DNA from: Winogradskyella undariae
GTDB taxonomy: Bacteria; Bacteroidota; Bacteroidia; Flavobacteriales; Flavobacteriaceae
Assembly: GCF_013285155.1 (NCBI RefSeq)
Contig: NZ_JABTEL010000002.1
Coordinates: 248,001-312,000, forward strand
Direction: 5' to 3'
Length of the DNA: 64,000 bases
Made by a program: the position numbers and the translations under genes. Position 1 is the stretch's first letter. Each line of letters begins with the position of its first letter. Shown here piece after piece: positions 25,432 to 34,226 of the stretch. A model generated the notes under the pieces. The model was given only the letters and a program-made list of their open reading frames with translations. It was not told the origin of the DNA and did not search any database.

Positions 25432-25463
25432 AAGGTCTCAATTTATTTGAGACCTTTTTTTAT
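25432..25463 (+). terminator. Terminator of the regulator cassette
   Basis: The stem AAGGTCTCAA/TTGAGACCTT (25432-25441, 25447-25456) has a five-base loop and is followed by a T run. The 13-mer GTCGCCAAACCGT just before it recurs at 49627 in the hairpin element before the methyltransferase. Confidence 0.9.
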
Positions 25464-25485
25464 TTAAAATCTTTCAAAAACAGTA

Positions 25486-25516
25486 CTTGCAAAACTCATA
25501 TTAATCCTTAATTTTG
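25486..25516 (+). promoter_or_regulatory. Promoter giving a near-leaderless transcript
   Basis: CTTG (25486-25489), 19 bases, then TAATTTTG (25509-25516), close to the Bacteroidota consensus (3 of 4 at -33, full at -7). The start point would fall at about 25522, at the ATG of the next gene, so the mRNA would have almost no leader. Confidence 0.55.
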
Positions 25517-25521
25517 TCAGT

Positions 25522-25767
25522 ATGACAAATAGTCAGAAGAGACAGCACGGAATTACAAAACACAAGTTACTAAGGTATCAGAAGATTGTGGCACTCTACA
25601 ATGAATATAAGACCGAAGATATCTCTACTGCACAAGTATTAAGAAAATACATATTTCCTGTTTATCCTATAAGTAGAACTACACTATACGAAGCTCTCAA
25701 TACACCAGTAGAGCGCGAAATGAAAAAGATTGAAGCTGTAGAAGCACAACAGTTTTCTATGTTTTAA
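25522..25767 (+). CDS. Small helix-turn-helix protein, possible late activator
   Basis: An 81-residue basic protein whose centre (RYQKIVALYNEYKTEDIST, then YPISRTTLYEAL) looks like a resolvase-type helix-turn-helix. It has its own promoter and precedes the divergent late region, the place where Mu carries the middle/late activators Mor and C. Late activator is therefore a reasonable guess, but the sequence is not recognisably Mor. Confidence 0.5.
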   Translation: MTNSQKRQHGITKHKLLRYQKIVALYNEYKTEDISTAQVLRKYIFPVYPISRTTLYEALNTPVEREMKKIEAVEAQQFSMF

Positions 25768-25773
25768 TTTGGT

Positions 25774-25792
25774 GACTGAGCGTAGTCGAAGT
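25774..25792. repeat. REP-like element between convergent genes
   Basis: GACTGAGCGTAGTCGAAGT matches the widespread Bacteroidota intergenic motif with core CTTCGACTACGCTCAG (seen on the reverse strand). It lies exactly between two convergent stops, where such elements usually occur. One copy only is seen in this window. Confidence 0.5.
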
Positions 25793-26244
25793 TAAATATT
25801 AGCAAAGCTAAGATCATACACCACTACATATTCTTGCACACCATCGTCTCGTTTTATACGTTGCAACCCACTACGAATTAACGCCCCTGTATTGGCTGTT
25901 GGTTTCCAACCTTGTAATAAGGCATGTATTTCTCCTTGCAAAGCCCAAATGTTAAAAGCATTATTACGTTGTGTTTGCGGTGCTCTCCCACTACTATTGG
26001 TTAACCTAACGTTTGCTAAAGTAATAGTTACAGATGCTGTTGCTGTTTGCCTATTTTTTGGTGATGCCGTTTTATCTATACCCAAATTAGCAAAACCAGC
26101 ATTGCTAATATCCACTAAAGCACAAGGGAATTTTACAGGAAAGTTAGTACTGTAATAATCTAATTGCCCCCAATCTTCGCTCGCATATTTTAGCGTTGCA
26201 TTGCTCTCTAGTTTTGTAACTATAGCGTCAATAACCTCTTCCAT
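25792..26244 (-). CDS. Mu gp37-like/tail-terminator-type protein
   Basis: A 150-residue protein. The start EEVIDAIVTKLESNATLKY and a strand-rich body ending YVVVYDLSFANI resemble the gp37 (DUF1834) or tail-terminator group of Mu-like phages. It is last in the leftward head block, one base from the gpG-like gene, as expected for a head-tail joining protein. Family likeness is moderate. Confidence 0.6.
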   Translation of the reverse strand: MEEVIDAIVTKLESNATLKYASEDWGQLDYYSTNFPVKFPCALVDISNAGFANLGIDKTASPKNRQTATASVTITLANVRLTNSSGRAPQTQRNNAFNIWALQGEIHALLQGWKPTANTGALIRSGLQRIKRDDGVQEYVVVYDLSFANI

Positions 26245-26792
26245 TATTTCAGTTTTTTGTGTATACTATTATTTAATAGCTTTAAATTATGATCAATTAC
26301 TTCTTTTATCCTAACATCTACTTGTGGATGCCAACCAATAAACTGTCGTTGTTCTATGGTCATTGTAGCACCCACTTTTTGCAAGGCTAAGGCTTTCCAT
26401 TTAGCAGCTTCACCTTTTAAAGCTCTAGTGCGAATGGTATTGTTTTGTTTCTTGGTCTTTATTGAATAGGTTTCACTTGCACCATGAGCCTTGTAATACA
26501 TTGCCCAAAAAAAAGACTTCATTTTTTTAGTTACAACAATTTCACCACCTTCATTGTGTATGCTAGCATAAGAAACTGGGAAGCTCCACGTAACCTTACC
26601 GTTTTGTATTAAAGGATTTTTTAAACTACCTCTTAATGCACCATCTTTTGATAGTGGCTTATTATTCGCCTGCATTTTTCTCTTAGGCCATTTACGTCCA
26701 AAAAAAGATTCATTATGAAAATTTTGGTCAAAAGCATCAGTTAAATCTACTCCTACTTGCCGTACACAACTGTCCGTGAATTTTTTAAACAT
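26244..26792 (-). CDS. Phage virion morphogenesis protein (Mu gpG-like)
   Basis: A 182-residue protein. The block LRGSLKNPLIQNG...VSYASIHNEGG is characteristic of the gpG/tail-completion family (phage virion morphogenesis). The C-terminal RQFIGWHPQVDVRIKEV is also typical. It sits next to the gpF-like gene as in Mu. The basic, lysine-rich composition fits a structural adaptor. Confidence 0.8.
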   Translation of the reverse strand: MFKKFTDSCVRQVGVDLTDAFDQNFHNESFFGRKWPKRKMQANNKPLSKDGALRGSLKNPLIQNGKVTWSFPVSYASIHNEGGEIVVTKKMKSFFWAMYYKAHGASETYSIKTKKQNNTIRTRALKGEAAKWKALALQKVGATMTIEQRQFIGWHPQVDVRIKEVIDHNLKLLNNSIHKKLK

Positions 26793-27625
26793 TATTTTAT
26801 ATGTTTTTTTACTTTAGAAGCGTCCAAAACTCTTTTGTAGGGATGCTTTGGAGGAAACACCACTTTTTGTTTACCTGCATTAAATCGGAATATTTCTAAA
26901 CTATTCTTACCGTTTTTGTTTATATGTGTAGTGGCAATCTCTCCCTTTTTAAGAGCATCAGCACTATTAGTTTTTGAGTATCTAAAAGCGAGTACCTCAA
27001 TATGTATACAATGACAGTTCCATCCGTTTTTTGGAGTATAAGCATCCCAAAATGGATCGCTTTTTGGTAATGTTATACCATGCATAGCATTATGTGTGTC
27101 CCTAACGTTAGGACCACCATCCGTTCGGTACTGTAAAAGATAAGTTTCTTCATCATCACTGTACCCTTCCCATTTTTCAGCCATAAGTGAGCTTCCAACG
27201 GCAAAATTATATTCAGCTTTTAAATAGTTTTCATTATAACTTTTCTTAATTTTTGAAACATCATTATTAAAAGCCGTAAACGATTTAAGTTTATTGTCTT
27301 CAGTCAATAGCTCCCTTGAAGCTTCGAGTAATTGTGCATGCGTTTTATAACCACTAAAGTAAAAGATGTCCTCTTTTAAACTTTTTAGCATATCATCGCT
27401 AAGATCATTATCTTCTAATGCACGTTCTAATAAATTAGTTGTGTCGGTTACAATGGCTTTATACTCCTTTACGGTTTCTAAGTCTTCAACTTTATAACTG
27501 CCTTTTTTATGCAGTTTTTTATAAGCCTTTTCAATCGTTTTTAAAAGCGTTTTAAATCTTGGATTTATGGCAAGATTAAGCCTTTCAGCTTCGTGTTGGC
27601 ATTCGTTACAAGTACAACTATACAA
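26792..27625 (-). CDS. Mu gpF-like minor head protein (gp30-type)
   Basis: A 277-residue protein with the MuF signature toward its end: DTHNAMHGITLPKSDPFWDA followed by GWNCHCIHIEV, the tryptophan/cysteine/histidine cluster of head morphogenesis proteins. Such proteins sit in the capsid near the portal. The stated start is a TTG; the frame remains open upstream into the portal gene without an ATG, so the true start is uncertain. A hairpin lies just upstream at about 27646-27669. Confidence 0.85.
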   Translation of the reverse strand: MYSCTCNECQHEAERLNLAINPRFKTLLKTIEKAYKKLHKKGSYKVEDLETVKEYKAIVTDTTNLLERALEDNDLSDDMLKSLKEDIFYFSGYKTHAQLLEASRELLTEDNKLKSFTAFNNDVSKIKKSYNENYLKAEYNFAVGSSLMAEKWEGYSDDEETYLLQYRTDGGPNVRDTHNAMHGITLPKSDPFWDAYTPKNGWNCHCIHIEVLAFRYSKTNSADALKKGEIATTHINKNGKNSLEIFRFNAGKQKVVFPPKHPYKRVLDASKVKKHIK

Positions 27626-27645
27626 ACCGTCTAAACGTGTGTGTA

Positions 27646-27669
27646 ATGCCCTAAAATAAGATTTAGGGC
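27646..27669 (-). promoter_or_regulatory. Hairpin between portal and gpF-like genes
   Basis: GCCCTAAA and TTTAGGGC flank a short loop immediately after the portal stop. There is no T run on the minus strand. It may tune expression of the downstream head gene by affecting transcription or the weak TTG start. Positions approximate. Confidence 0.45.
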
Positions 27670-28890
27670 TTAGCCGAAAAAATCCGCTCCGAGACTTAGC
27701 GTGTTTTGTTGTACTTCTCGCTTACCTTCAACCTCAATACCAAACTTTTCTTTAATCCAGTCTGGTGCAATATCAAAGTATGGCAATGCTTCTTTAGTCA
27801 TTGTCCAGAGTTGGTCTAAGTCTTCCGTCTGTTCATAACCATAAACTAAATCACCTTTTAAAATACCTAATTGTATTAATGCAGGTATCACTTGGCTATT
27901 CCAAGACTTTTCTAAAAATTGCAAGTCGCTATCAATTAGCGTTTGCAGCATGCTTTGGTTGCTTTGCTCTTTAGAATAGTTGCCGTTTTTGGTGTCTTGT
28001 CCTATCACAGCTCCACTAAATAACATAGAGACTTCATTGTTACATAAGTTGATCAACTCCATGTAAACTTCTCCTTTGGTTGAAATGCCTTGTGCAAACT
28101 CAAAAGTTTCAGCTTCATCAATAATAAACCATGCAGCAGCTCCCATGTCTGTCATCATTTGCTCAGCTCGACCTAATGATGCAGGATCTTGCGTGTTGGT
28201 TTTCATTACACGAGGTGGAATGCCATAGATCTCACACAGCTCTGACCAACAACTTTGTGCAAATCGCTTAAATAAAACGTGTGGCACGGCTTTATTTAAT
28301 AAGCCATAATCATCATCGCTTTCAAACTCTAATAACCAAGTGCCATATTCAGCAGAATCTCTATACTCAATTTTTTTGTCTTCAGTATAGTCTGGATAAA
28401 CCACTCCGTTTATAGGATCAACATTTTTACGATTAATTAGGTCAACCTTTAGCTTTCCGTCCTCATCCATAGAAAACTCAATTAACGAGTGCCGTTTGTT
28501 TTTAGCATCTAAAATATGTCGGTTAATGTCATTGGTAAAAATGGCATTGTTTAACAATTCGGTTTGCTCTACATCAACATCTCCGTTTGGCTTTTTTAAT
28601 ACTACGGCTTCACTCATAGCTTTTAATTGCCTATTGTTATACTGCGATGTTAACAAAGCATCGAGCATAATTTCATCGTATAGCTGATGCAATAAGTACC
28701 ACTTAGGATTGTCTTCTAACTGTGTAGATTGTATTGCTTTTTTCCAACTCTGAATATCTTGCCTTATCTTAGCTTCAGCCTTTTTTACAATCGTTTGTGC
28801 TATTTGAGATTGCTTAGATACCTTTTTTACATTTGCTAAATGAGCTGTGGTGTCATAACCAATAGGATTGCTTTTTTGTTCTTTACTCAT
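27670..28890 (-). CDS. Phage portal protein (DUF935, Mu gp29-like)
   Basis: A portal of 406 residues starting at the ATG at 28890; an ATG at 28935 would overlap the upstream gene by 53 bases and adds a polar tail. Seen: VDPINGVVYPDYTEDKK, the WSELCEIYGIPPRVMKT block and a helical C-terminal crown. This pattern is that of DUF935, the portal family of Mu. The portal forms the ring through which DNA enters the head. It overlaps the gp36-like gene by 8 bases. Confidence 0.85.
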   Translation of the reverse strand: MSKEQKSNPIGYDTTAHLANVKKVSKQSQIAQTIVKKAEAKIRQDIQSWKKAIQSTQLEDNPKWYLLHQLYDEIMLDALLTSQYNNRQLKAMSEAVVLKKPNGDVDVEQTELLNNAIFTNDINRHILDAKNKRHSLIEFSMDEDGKLKVDLINRKNVDPINGVVYPDYTEDKKIEYRDSAEYGTWLLEFESDDDYGLLNKAVPHVLFKRFAQSCWSELCEIYGIPPRVMKTNTQDPASLGRAEQMMTDMGAAAWFIIDEAETFEFAQGISTKGEVYMELINLCNNEVSMLFSGAVIGQDTKNGNYSKEQSNQSMLQTLIDSDLQFLEKSWNSQVIPALIQLGILKGDLVYGYEQTEDLDQLWTMTKEALPYFDIAPDWIKEKFGIEVEGKREVQQNTLSLGADFFG

Positions 28891-29335
28891 GGTTAAATTT
28901 TTTGCGTGATCCAAAAGAGAATGGTGGTCGGTCATTTTCTAAATCTTCTGGAGACAAGGTTGGTAACGTTGATAAATTAACTTCACCAGAAGCTAATTGC
29001 TTTAGCCAATCTGTAGAACGGTCGTAACGTTCTTTTGCCTGTTCATAAATAATATCTGCGCTAGATAAATCTACAATCCACCATTTAGCTACAGTAATGG
29101 CATGTTTTAGTATTAATGCATTTCTTGCAGCACCAACCGCAGACAAAACAGCATCTGCATCGTAACGCAAACGTCCATCTTGCCACTCAATTTTATTGTT
29201 AGGTTCTAAGTAACTCCGAACCTCTTCCTCAGCAGCTGCCATGGCAATATCAATAATATCATCATTACCTTCAGTAATCTGATCCATTTGATACCCATAC
29301 ATCGTTGAGCCTAAATCATCTTTTTGTAAAAACAT
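28883..29335 (-). CDS. Mu gp36-like head-tail protein (DUF1320)
   Basis: A 150-residue protein. The segment QITEGNDDIIDIAMAAAEEE then VRSYLEPNN matches the helical start of gp36/DUF1320 adaptor proteins, which form a head-tail connector ring. The middle LILKHAITVAKWWIVDLSSA helix is also family-like. In Mu this gene lies after the capsid gene; here it sits between terminase and portal. Confidence 0.8.
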   Translation of the reverse strand: MFLQKDDLGSTMYGYQMDQITEGNDDIIDIAMAAAEEEVRSYLEPNNKIEWQDGRLRYDADAVLSAVGAARNALILKHAITVAKWWIVDLSSADIIYEQAKERYDRSTDWLKQLASGEVNLSTLPTLSPEDLENDRPPFSFGSRKKFNHE

Positions 29336-29338
29336 AAC

Positions 29339-30868
29339 TTAATATTTTCTATTGTTTTTTGGTGCTACCACATAACTTGTGTTTTTTCTGATAGCTCTGT
29401 TGTTAATAATCCAAACACCACCTTCTAACATATCAGGACCATCAATAACCGTTGCTTTTTCACTCACACTAATCATCTGATCGTGCATGCGTTTCATGTG
29501 TGGATTTTTCTCTTCCTTTTCATTGAAGATTAAATTACCTAATCGATTAAGAGGTTCTAAAGTCCCTTCAATTCTAAAGAATTTATCAGGCTTCTTACGC
29601 TTGTCTTCAGTAATAGGAAGTGTAAAACCATAGTCGGCTGACTTTTGATAAATCAAAGGCAAAACCACTTGTTGGTAATGTGGATCTTGTAAGCTATTAT
29701 TCTCAATGCTTACACGCATTGTATCTACTCCCAACGCTTTTGCGTATATATAAGCCTCGTACATAGCATCTACAAACTTGGCATTACTGGTTTGCTCTAA
29801 CCAAATCCAATACAAATAGCGTTTACGTCCTTTAGAGCCAATAACACCAACCGATTTATAAGAGGCTTGCTTATTACGTCCACGATCTTTATTAGAGGTA
29901 GATGGATCACTATAAATAACCACTTGGTCACAGCTTTTTAATGGTGGACATTTACCATAAGTAATATCCTTAAAGATGTCGCCTTCAGATACAGGATTGT
30001 TATAGTATTCTTTTTGCTGAGCAGACCAGGGCATTTTTGAAAGTACACGATCAATAAAGGCTTCCGTGTTTTTAGCGATCCATGTACTTATGCCATTTTT
30101 ATCTCGTATGTTAATAATATCATGCTTATCGGCTTGTTTTGCCATTTCTGTAATACAACAATATTTTGCAATAATGTTACCATTGGCAATCCATAATAAA
30201 GGCTTAGAGACAGATCTGGTTGCGTAGAGTGCTTCAAATAACCAACTCACTTTTGTTTTAATTCGGTCAGGGTTTCGGCACTCTTCATCTGTATCAATAT
30301 CATCAACCAAAATAACATCTGGTCTTATAGAATCGTTGTTAGTTCCACGAGGACTTTGGCCAGCACCAAGCGCACGGAACGCAGCACCTTTTTTTGTTAT
30401 AAACTCTTCAGCTTCCCATTGTCCTATGTTTTGTTGTTCACCATAATCGTTAATAATACGTTGGTTAGTTTCAAACTGAACTTTATACGGTAGTAGTAAA
30501 CGCTTAGCATTATCTAAGGTAGAAGACACAAACAGAACCATTTTCTTTTTACCTGTAAGTACCAGGAATAACACCTCCATTCTAGTACGTGCTGTTTTTG
30601 CACATTCTCTAGACCACGAACGGACTTCAAACCATTCAGGATTTTTTAAAACACGTTTAGTCGCAGCAATATGAAATGCTGCTGGCTCACTTGTATAGTG
30701 ATTAGGAAAGTAATATTTAAACCACGCTTCAGGGTTAGCCTCTAAGGTTGCCATACGCTTAGATTTTTGCGCATCAGTTTCATTGAGGTCAATGGGTGTA
30801 GCTTTAGCCGTGTTATCTCTAAACTGTTCCCACAGTTTTAAGTATTTTTTATCTTCAGCTTTACTCAT
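29339..30868 (-). CDS. Terminase large subunit (Mu gp28-like)
   Basis: A 509-residue packaging motor. The ATPase half has a deviant Walker A (SWSRECAKTART, residues 84-95) and a Walker B VILVDDID (about 185-192). The nuclease half has the acidic YSDPSTSNKDRG and SIENNSLQDP motifs. Both domains look intact. The start overlaps the stop of the small-subunit gene by one base. The variant Walker A is usual for Mu-type terminases. Confidence 0.9.
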   Translation of the reverse strand: MSKAEDKKYLKLWEQFRDNTAKATPIDLNETDAQKSKRMATLEANPEAWFKYYFPNHYTSEPAAFHIAATKRVLKNPEWFEVRSWSRECAKTARTRMEVLFLVLTGKKKMVLFVSSTLDNAKRLLLPYKVQFETNQRIINDYGEQQNIGQWEAEEFITKKGAAFRALGAGQSPRGTNNDSIRPDVILVDDIDTDEECRNPDRIKTKVSWLFEALYATRSVSKPLLWIANGNIIAKYCCITEMAKQADKHDIINIRDKNGISTWIAKNTEAFIDRVLSKMPWSAQQKEYYNNPVSEGDIFKDITYGKCPPLKSCDQVVIYSDPSTSNKDRGRNKQASYKSVGVIGSKGRKRYLYWIWLEQTSNAKFVDAMYEAYIYAKALGVDTMRVSIENNSLQDPHYQQVVLPLIYQKSADYGFTLPITEDKRKKPDKFFRIEGTLEPLNRLGNLIFNEKEEKNPHMKRMHDQMISVSEKATVIDGPDMLEGGVWIINNRAIRKNTSYVVAPKNNRKY

Positions 30869-31311
30869 TAAGTGATTTTTGAGTTAATAAAACCGTCGAA
30901 ATAAGGCAACATCTTTTTGTGCAATTCAAAATCAATAGGCTTTAAATACTCTAAAAACCCTGTAGAAACTTCGTAAACTTCAGCAATAGATGTTTCCGTT
31001 TCTAACTTCTTAATTGCAGATGTGAGTACAGCAATAGTATTAGATTCTTTAGATGTTGCTACTTTAATGTCTCTAGCCTTAATATCATCGTTAAGCCATT
31101 CTAACTGATCATACAAGTCAGAGATCATTACTTGCCTAGTAACTAGTTTGGATTTTCGTAAACGTTCCCATCCACCGTCTTTAATCCACTTACCAACCGT
31201 ATTAGGTCGTACATGGCAACGTGTAGCAATCTCCTTCTGGCTTAGCTTTTGGTCAGTATCCAAAAACAGCATTTTTGCAAATTCCTTTACATCATCTTTT
31301 TTTAATGGCAT
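30868..31311 (-). CDS. Terminase small subunit (Mu gp27-like)
   Basis: Starts at the ATG at 31311 (147 residues); the longer frame from 31395 adds a hydrophobic, unlikely N terminus. Residues about 20-50 (LSQKEIATRCHVRPNTVGKW, then IKDGGWERLRKSK) form a helix-turn-helix, as in DNA-recognition subunits of terminase. First gene of the leftward block, next to the large subunit. Confidence 0.85.
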   Translation of the reverse strand: MPLKKDDVKEFAKMLFLDTDQKLSQKEIATRCHVRPNTVGKWIKDGGWERLRKSKLVTRQVMISDLYDQLEWLNDDIKARDIKVATSKESNTIAVLTSAIKKLETETSIAEVYEVSTGFLEYLKPIDFELHKKMLPYFDGFINSKIT

Positions 31312-31518
31312 TGCTATATATCTCTTTTGTGAATAGCAAAAGTGACTAAAAACGACTCTAAAATAAAACAAATGCGAACCAGCTAAACACATCAATAATT
31401 TAGCTTAACACTTGCGTTGAGTGGCTTTACAGTTTTTTGTGAGTGCTTTTTATTCTGTCAATATTTGTGCTCACCATTATTGGAAAAAACAATTAATTAT
31501 GTTCACATTTTAGTCTAA
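31312..31518. promoter_or_regulatory. Divergent late control region
   Basis: These 207 bases separate the leftward packaging block from the rightward structural genes, so both late promoters should lie here. I see short inverted repeats (CACT TGCGTTG AGTG near 31430) and AT-rich stretches but no clean TTTG/TAnnTTTG pair on either strand, which fits promoters needing a phage activator. Confidence 0.5.
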
Positions 31519-32493
31519 ATGCCCAAAAAAAAACCATTTGTCTTTAATGACGAAAGCGTCAAGAACAGTTACGGTTTCTCTATACCTACAAAGGGCATTA
31601 GCCTTAAAAGGTTTAAGAAAAATCCAGTAATGCTAGATTCTCACTATAACAGTACACATTCTGTTTTAGGCTATTGGGAAAATATCACTACAGATAAAGG
31701 ATTGCTCACAGGAGTGCCTGTATTTGATAGCGAAGATGAAAACGTAACTGTTATTGAGGGCAAAGTAGAACGAGGCTTTATAAAGAGTTGTTCTATGGGA
31801 ATTAGCTTTAATCGTGAAGATTTAAAGCTAGTTGCTGGAGTCTTAATTCTCGAAAAATGTGAGCTATACGAAGTTTCTATTGTAGCAGTTCCTTCTAATG
31901 CTAATTCAATTAGACTTTATGCAGATGGTAGTGAAACACCACTAACAGATGATGAAGTACAAAATTTATGCTTATCAGTTTTGCCAGTTGATGCTGAGGA
32001 AGTAAAACCAAACGAAAATAACCCAGAAAACAAGTATATGAAAAAAGTGATGTTAACAGTACTAGCTGCTTTGGCTTTAGGTTTCAAAGAAACGGAGTTG
32101 GAGCATGATGTTGAAGATATCAACACCAGAGTACAAAAGTTAGGAGCTGAAAAAACAGCTTTAGAGTTAAAACTCGAGATCCTTGAAGGTGATGCAGCAG
32201 ATGCAGCCAAAAAAGGAATTGAAGCAAAGGTGGATCTAGCCATTAAGGCTAACCCAACCTTAGCTAAAAACAGAGATAAGTTTGTGGCTTTAGGCTTGCA
32301 AGACGAAGCTCTTTTAAATGACACTTTAGGTGCAATGCCTAAAAAAGCATCATTAGGTGCTCAGATTGATAATCCTGGTTCTCCATCAGAGGTTAAGACT
32401 GCTGAAGAGTTTCAGAGCTTATCGATAGATGCTCAATTAGCTTTTAAAAATGACAATCCAGAAGCTTACGCAAAATTATTAACCCAAAAATAG
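31519..32493 (+). CDS. Prohead protease with fused scaffold (Mu gpI/Z-like)
   Basis: A 324-residue protein. Residues about 1-150 are an S78-type prohead protease: a histidine in LDSHYNSTHSVLG and a serine in SCSMGISF are the likely catalytic pair, with ELYEVSIVAVPSNAN closing the domain. Residues 174-324 are a helical, charged scaffold. An ATG at residue 174 (32038) opens MKKVMLTVLAALAL, so the scaffold may also be made separately from an internal start, as in Mu gene I/Z. Immediately upstream of the capsid gene. Confidence 0.85.
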   Translation: MPKKKPFVFNDESVKNSYGFSIPTKGISLKRFKKNPVMLDSHYNSTHSVLGYWENITTDKGLLTGVPVFDSEDENVTVIEGKVERGFIKSCSMGISFNREDLKLVAGVLILEKCELYEVSIVAVPSNANSIRLYADGSETPLTDDEVQNLCLSVLPVDAEEVKPNENNPENKYMKKVMLTVLAALALGFKETELEHDVEDINTRVQKLGAEKTALELKLEILEGDAADAAKKGIEAKVDLAIKANPTLAKNRDKFVALGLQDEALLNDTLGAMPKKASLGAQIDNPGSPSEVKTAEEFQSLSIDAQLAFKNDNPEAYAKLLTQK

Positions 32494-32499
32494 AAATAG

Positions 32500-33402
32500 A
32501 TGCCAGCAAATTTCCCAGAATTTTGGTTGAGTAGAATTATCCAACTTTTAAATGAAGCAGACGTAGCGTCGTTTCTAAACGGTATTTCAGAAATACCTGT
32601 AAACGTTACAACGATTAACGCAGGTCAATTGACTGAAAAGAATAAGATTTATGTTCCTGAAACCATGTTTGAGGTAGATATCTTAATCAATAATACGACC
32701 TATCCAATTCCTGTACAGTTGTACGAAGATGGTACTATTGAAATTACTCTGGATAAGTACCAAACTAAAGTAGTGTCGTTACCAGATGATCAAACCATGG
32801 GGGCATCTTACGATATTATTGATACAGCTACAGCTGCAATGCGTAGGTCAATAATGGTAGGAAAGTACCAAAAAGCCATTCACAGTATTGCTCCAGCAGC
32901 AAACTCAGTAGCAACACCGATCTTAAATGCTACAGGTGGTCCTGATGCATTAGAAGATGAAAATGGTCGATTAAGATTGACCTACGAAGATTTAGTAGCA
33001 GCTAAAAAAGCGTGTAAAAACTTTGGTAAAAAGCGTATTGTTCTTTGTGAAGATCATTGGAATGATTTATTGCTAGATCGTAAACGATTTGGGGATAAGT
33101 TAGTAAACTACACTACAGGTATGCCAGCACCAGTTATAGCAAGTTTTGAGTTGCATAGCTACGATGGTGTAATGCCAATTTATAACAGCGTTGTAACTAA
33201 GAAACCTTATGGAGCAATCCTAGAGGCTGGCGACAAAGAAGGCTCTGTAATATTTGGTGTAGAAGGTATTGCAAAGAAAACAGGTATAACAAAACAGTAC
33301 TTTGATCCTGCGAAGCCAAGAACTCAAGCCAATGAGTATGCCTTACGTCATTACTCTGTGGTAACACCTTACCAAAACAAAAGAATCGGAGCCATTATAT
33401 AA
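32500..33402 (+). CDS. Major capsid protein (Mu gpT-like)
   Basis: A 300-residue protein with an HK97-type layout: N-terminal helix (FWLSRIIQLLNEADVASFL), a strand-rich E-loop-like region, a central PDALEDENGRLRLTYEDLVA spine helix, and a C-terminal domain ending ALRHYSVVTPYQNKRIG. Assignment rests on size, placement after the protease-scaffold and before a terminator that isolates a highly expressed gene. Confidence 0.8.
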   Translation: MPANFPEFWLSRIIQLLNEADVASFLNGISEIPVNVTTINAGQLTEKNKIYVPETMFEVDILINNTTYPIPVQLYEDGTIEITLDKYQTKVVSLPDDQTMGASYDIIDTATAAMRRSIMVGKYQKAIHSIAPAANSVATPILNATGGPDALEDENGRLRLTYEDLVAAKKACKNFGKKRIVLCEDHWNDLLLDRKRFGDKLVNYTTGMPAPVIASFELHSYDGVMPIYNSVVTKKPYGAILEAGDKEGSVIFGVEGIAKKTGITKQYFDPAKPRTQANEYALRHYSVVTPYQNKRIGAII

Positions 33403-33424
33403 GCCCAAATATACCCTAATACTA

Positions 33425-33462
33425 AAAACAGCCATGTCTTAATTGGCATGGCTGTTTTCTTT
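33425..33462 (+). terminator. Terminator after the capsid gene
   Basis: AAAACAGCCATG (33425-33436) pairs with CATGGCTGTTTT (33447-33458) around a ten-base loop and is followed by a T-rich stretch. It ends 15 bases before the next ATG, so lysis and tail genes need readthrough or their own promoter. Confidence 0.85.
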
Positions 33463-33472
33463 AATTACTACT

Positions 33473-33766
33473 ATGTTAGAAAACCCTATTATACTTAATG
33501 CTATTACTGTATTTGTTACTGCTTTTGTGACATGGATGTTTTCTAGACAAAAGAGTAAGAGAGATTTAAAAGCATTAGATACTGAAAACGAGATTAAAGC
33601 CTCAAAGTATTACCAAGGTTTATTGGATGATTTATCTACAAGATTAGATAAGGCAATAAGCGAGTTAATGCTTTTAGAAGAGCGACACAGTAAGCTTATG
33701 GATACCAACAGAGATTTGGTAGTTCAGCTTCAAAAATTTAAACAATTAAACGGCAAAAGCAACTAA
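33473..33766 (+). CDS. Single-pass membrane protein with coiled coil, possible holin or spanin part
   Basis: The frame is open from 33443, inside the terminator hairpin; the ATG at 33473 lies after it and gives a 97-residue product. One membrane segment (about residues 5-23, NAITVFVTAFVTWMF) precedes a long coiled coil (LLDDLSTRLDKAISELMLLE). The layout is like an inner-membrane spanin or a DUF2730-type protein of Mu-like phages. It overlaps the endolysin gene by one base, so a lysis role is likely. Confidence 0.65.
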   Translation: MLENPIILNAITVFVTAFVTWMFSRQKSKRDLKALDTENEIKASKYYQGLLDDLSTRLDKAISELMLLEERHSKLMDTNRDLVVQLQKFKQLNGKSN

Positions 33767-34197
33767 TGGTTACAAGTAAAGATTGTATTGATAAGTATGG
33801 TAGCCCAAATGTAGCAATGGAACATCAGCACATGGTGCTGGTTAACGTTCCAAAAAGCATTACTAAAGCCATACCAGAATTACCAAACAGAATCTATTGT
33901 AACAAAGATTTAGAGCAGCCGCTATTACAAGCCTTTGTAAACATTATAGACAGAGGTTTATGTGATGAAATTGAAACGTGGGATGGTTGCTTTAATATTC
34001 GCAAAAAGCGAGGATTAAAAAGTTGGTCATTGCATAGTTGGGCAATAGCTGTAGATATAAATGCAGCAAGAAATGCATTAGGACAAACACCAACCATGAG
34101 TGCCCAATTAGTATGCTGTTTTACAGATGCTGGTTTTGATTGGGGAGGTAAATGGACACGTCCAGACGGCATGCATTTTCAATTAAAAGCGATTTAA
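33766..34197 (+). CDS. M15-type peptidase endolysin
   Basis: A 143-residue cytoplasmic enzyme predicted to cut peptidoglycan cross-bridges. The zinc site is visible: His90 and Asp97 in SWSLHSWAIAVDIN and His137 in DGMHFQL, matching the SxHxxxxAxD ... HF pattern of VanY/D-Ala-D-Ala or L-Ala-D-Glu peptidases. There is no signal peptide, so it needs a holin. Confidence 0.9.
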   Translation: MVTSKDCIDKYGSPNVAMEHQHMVLVNVPKSITKAIPELPNRIYCNKDLEQPLLQAFVNIIDRGLCDEIETWDGCFNIRKKRGLKSWSLHSWAIAVDINAARNALGQTPTMSAQLVCCFTDAGFDWGGKWTRPDGMHFQLKAI

Positions 34198-34226
34198 ACA
34201 TAAAATAAAAACCAATACCAACACCA

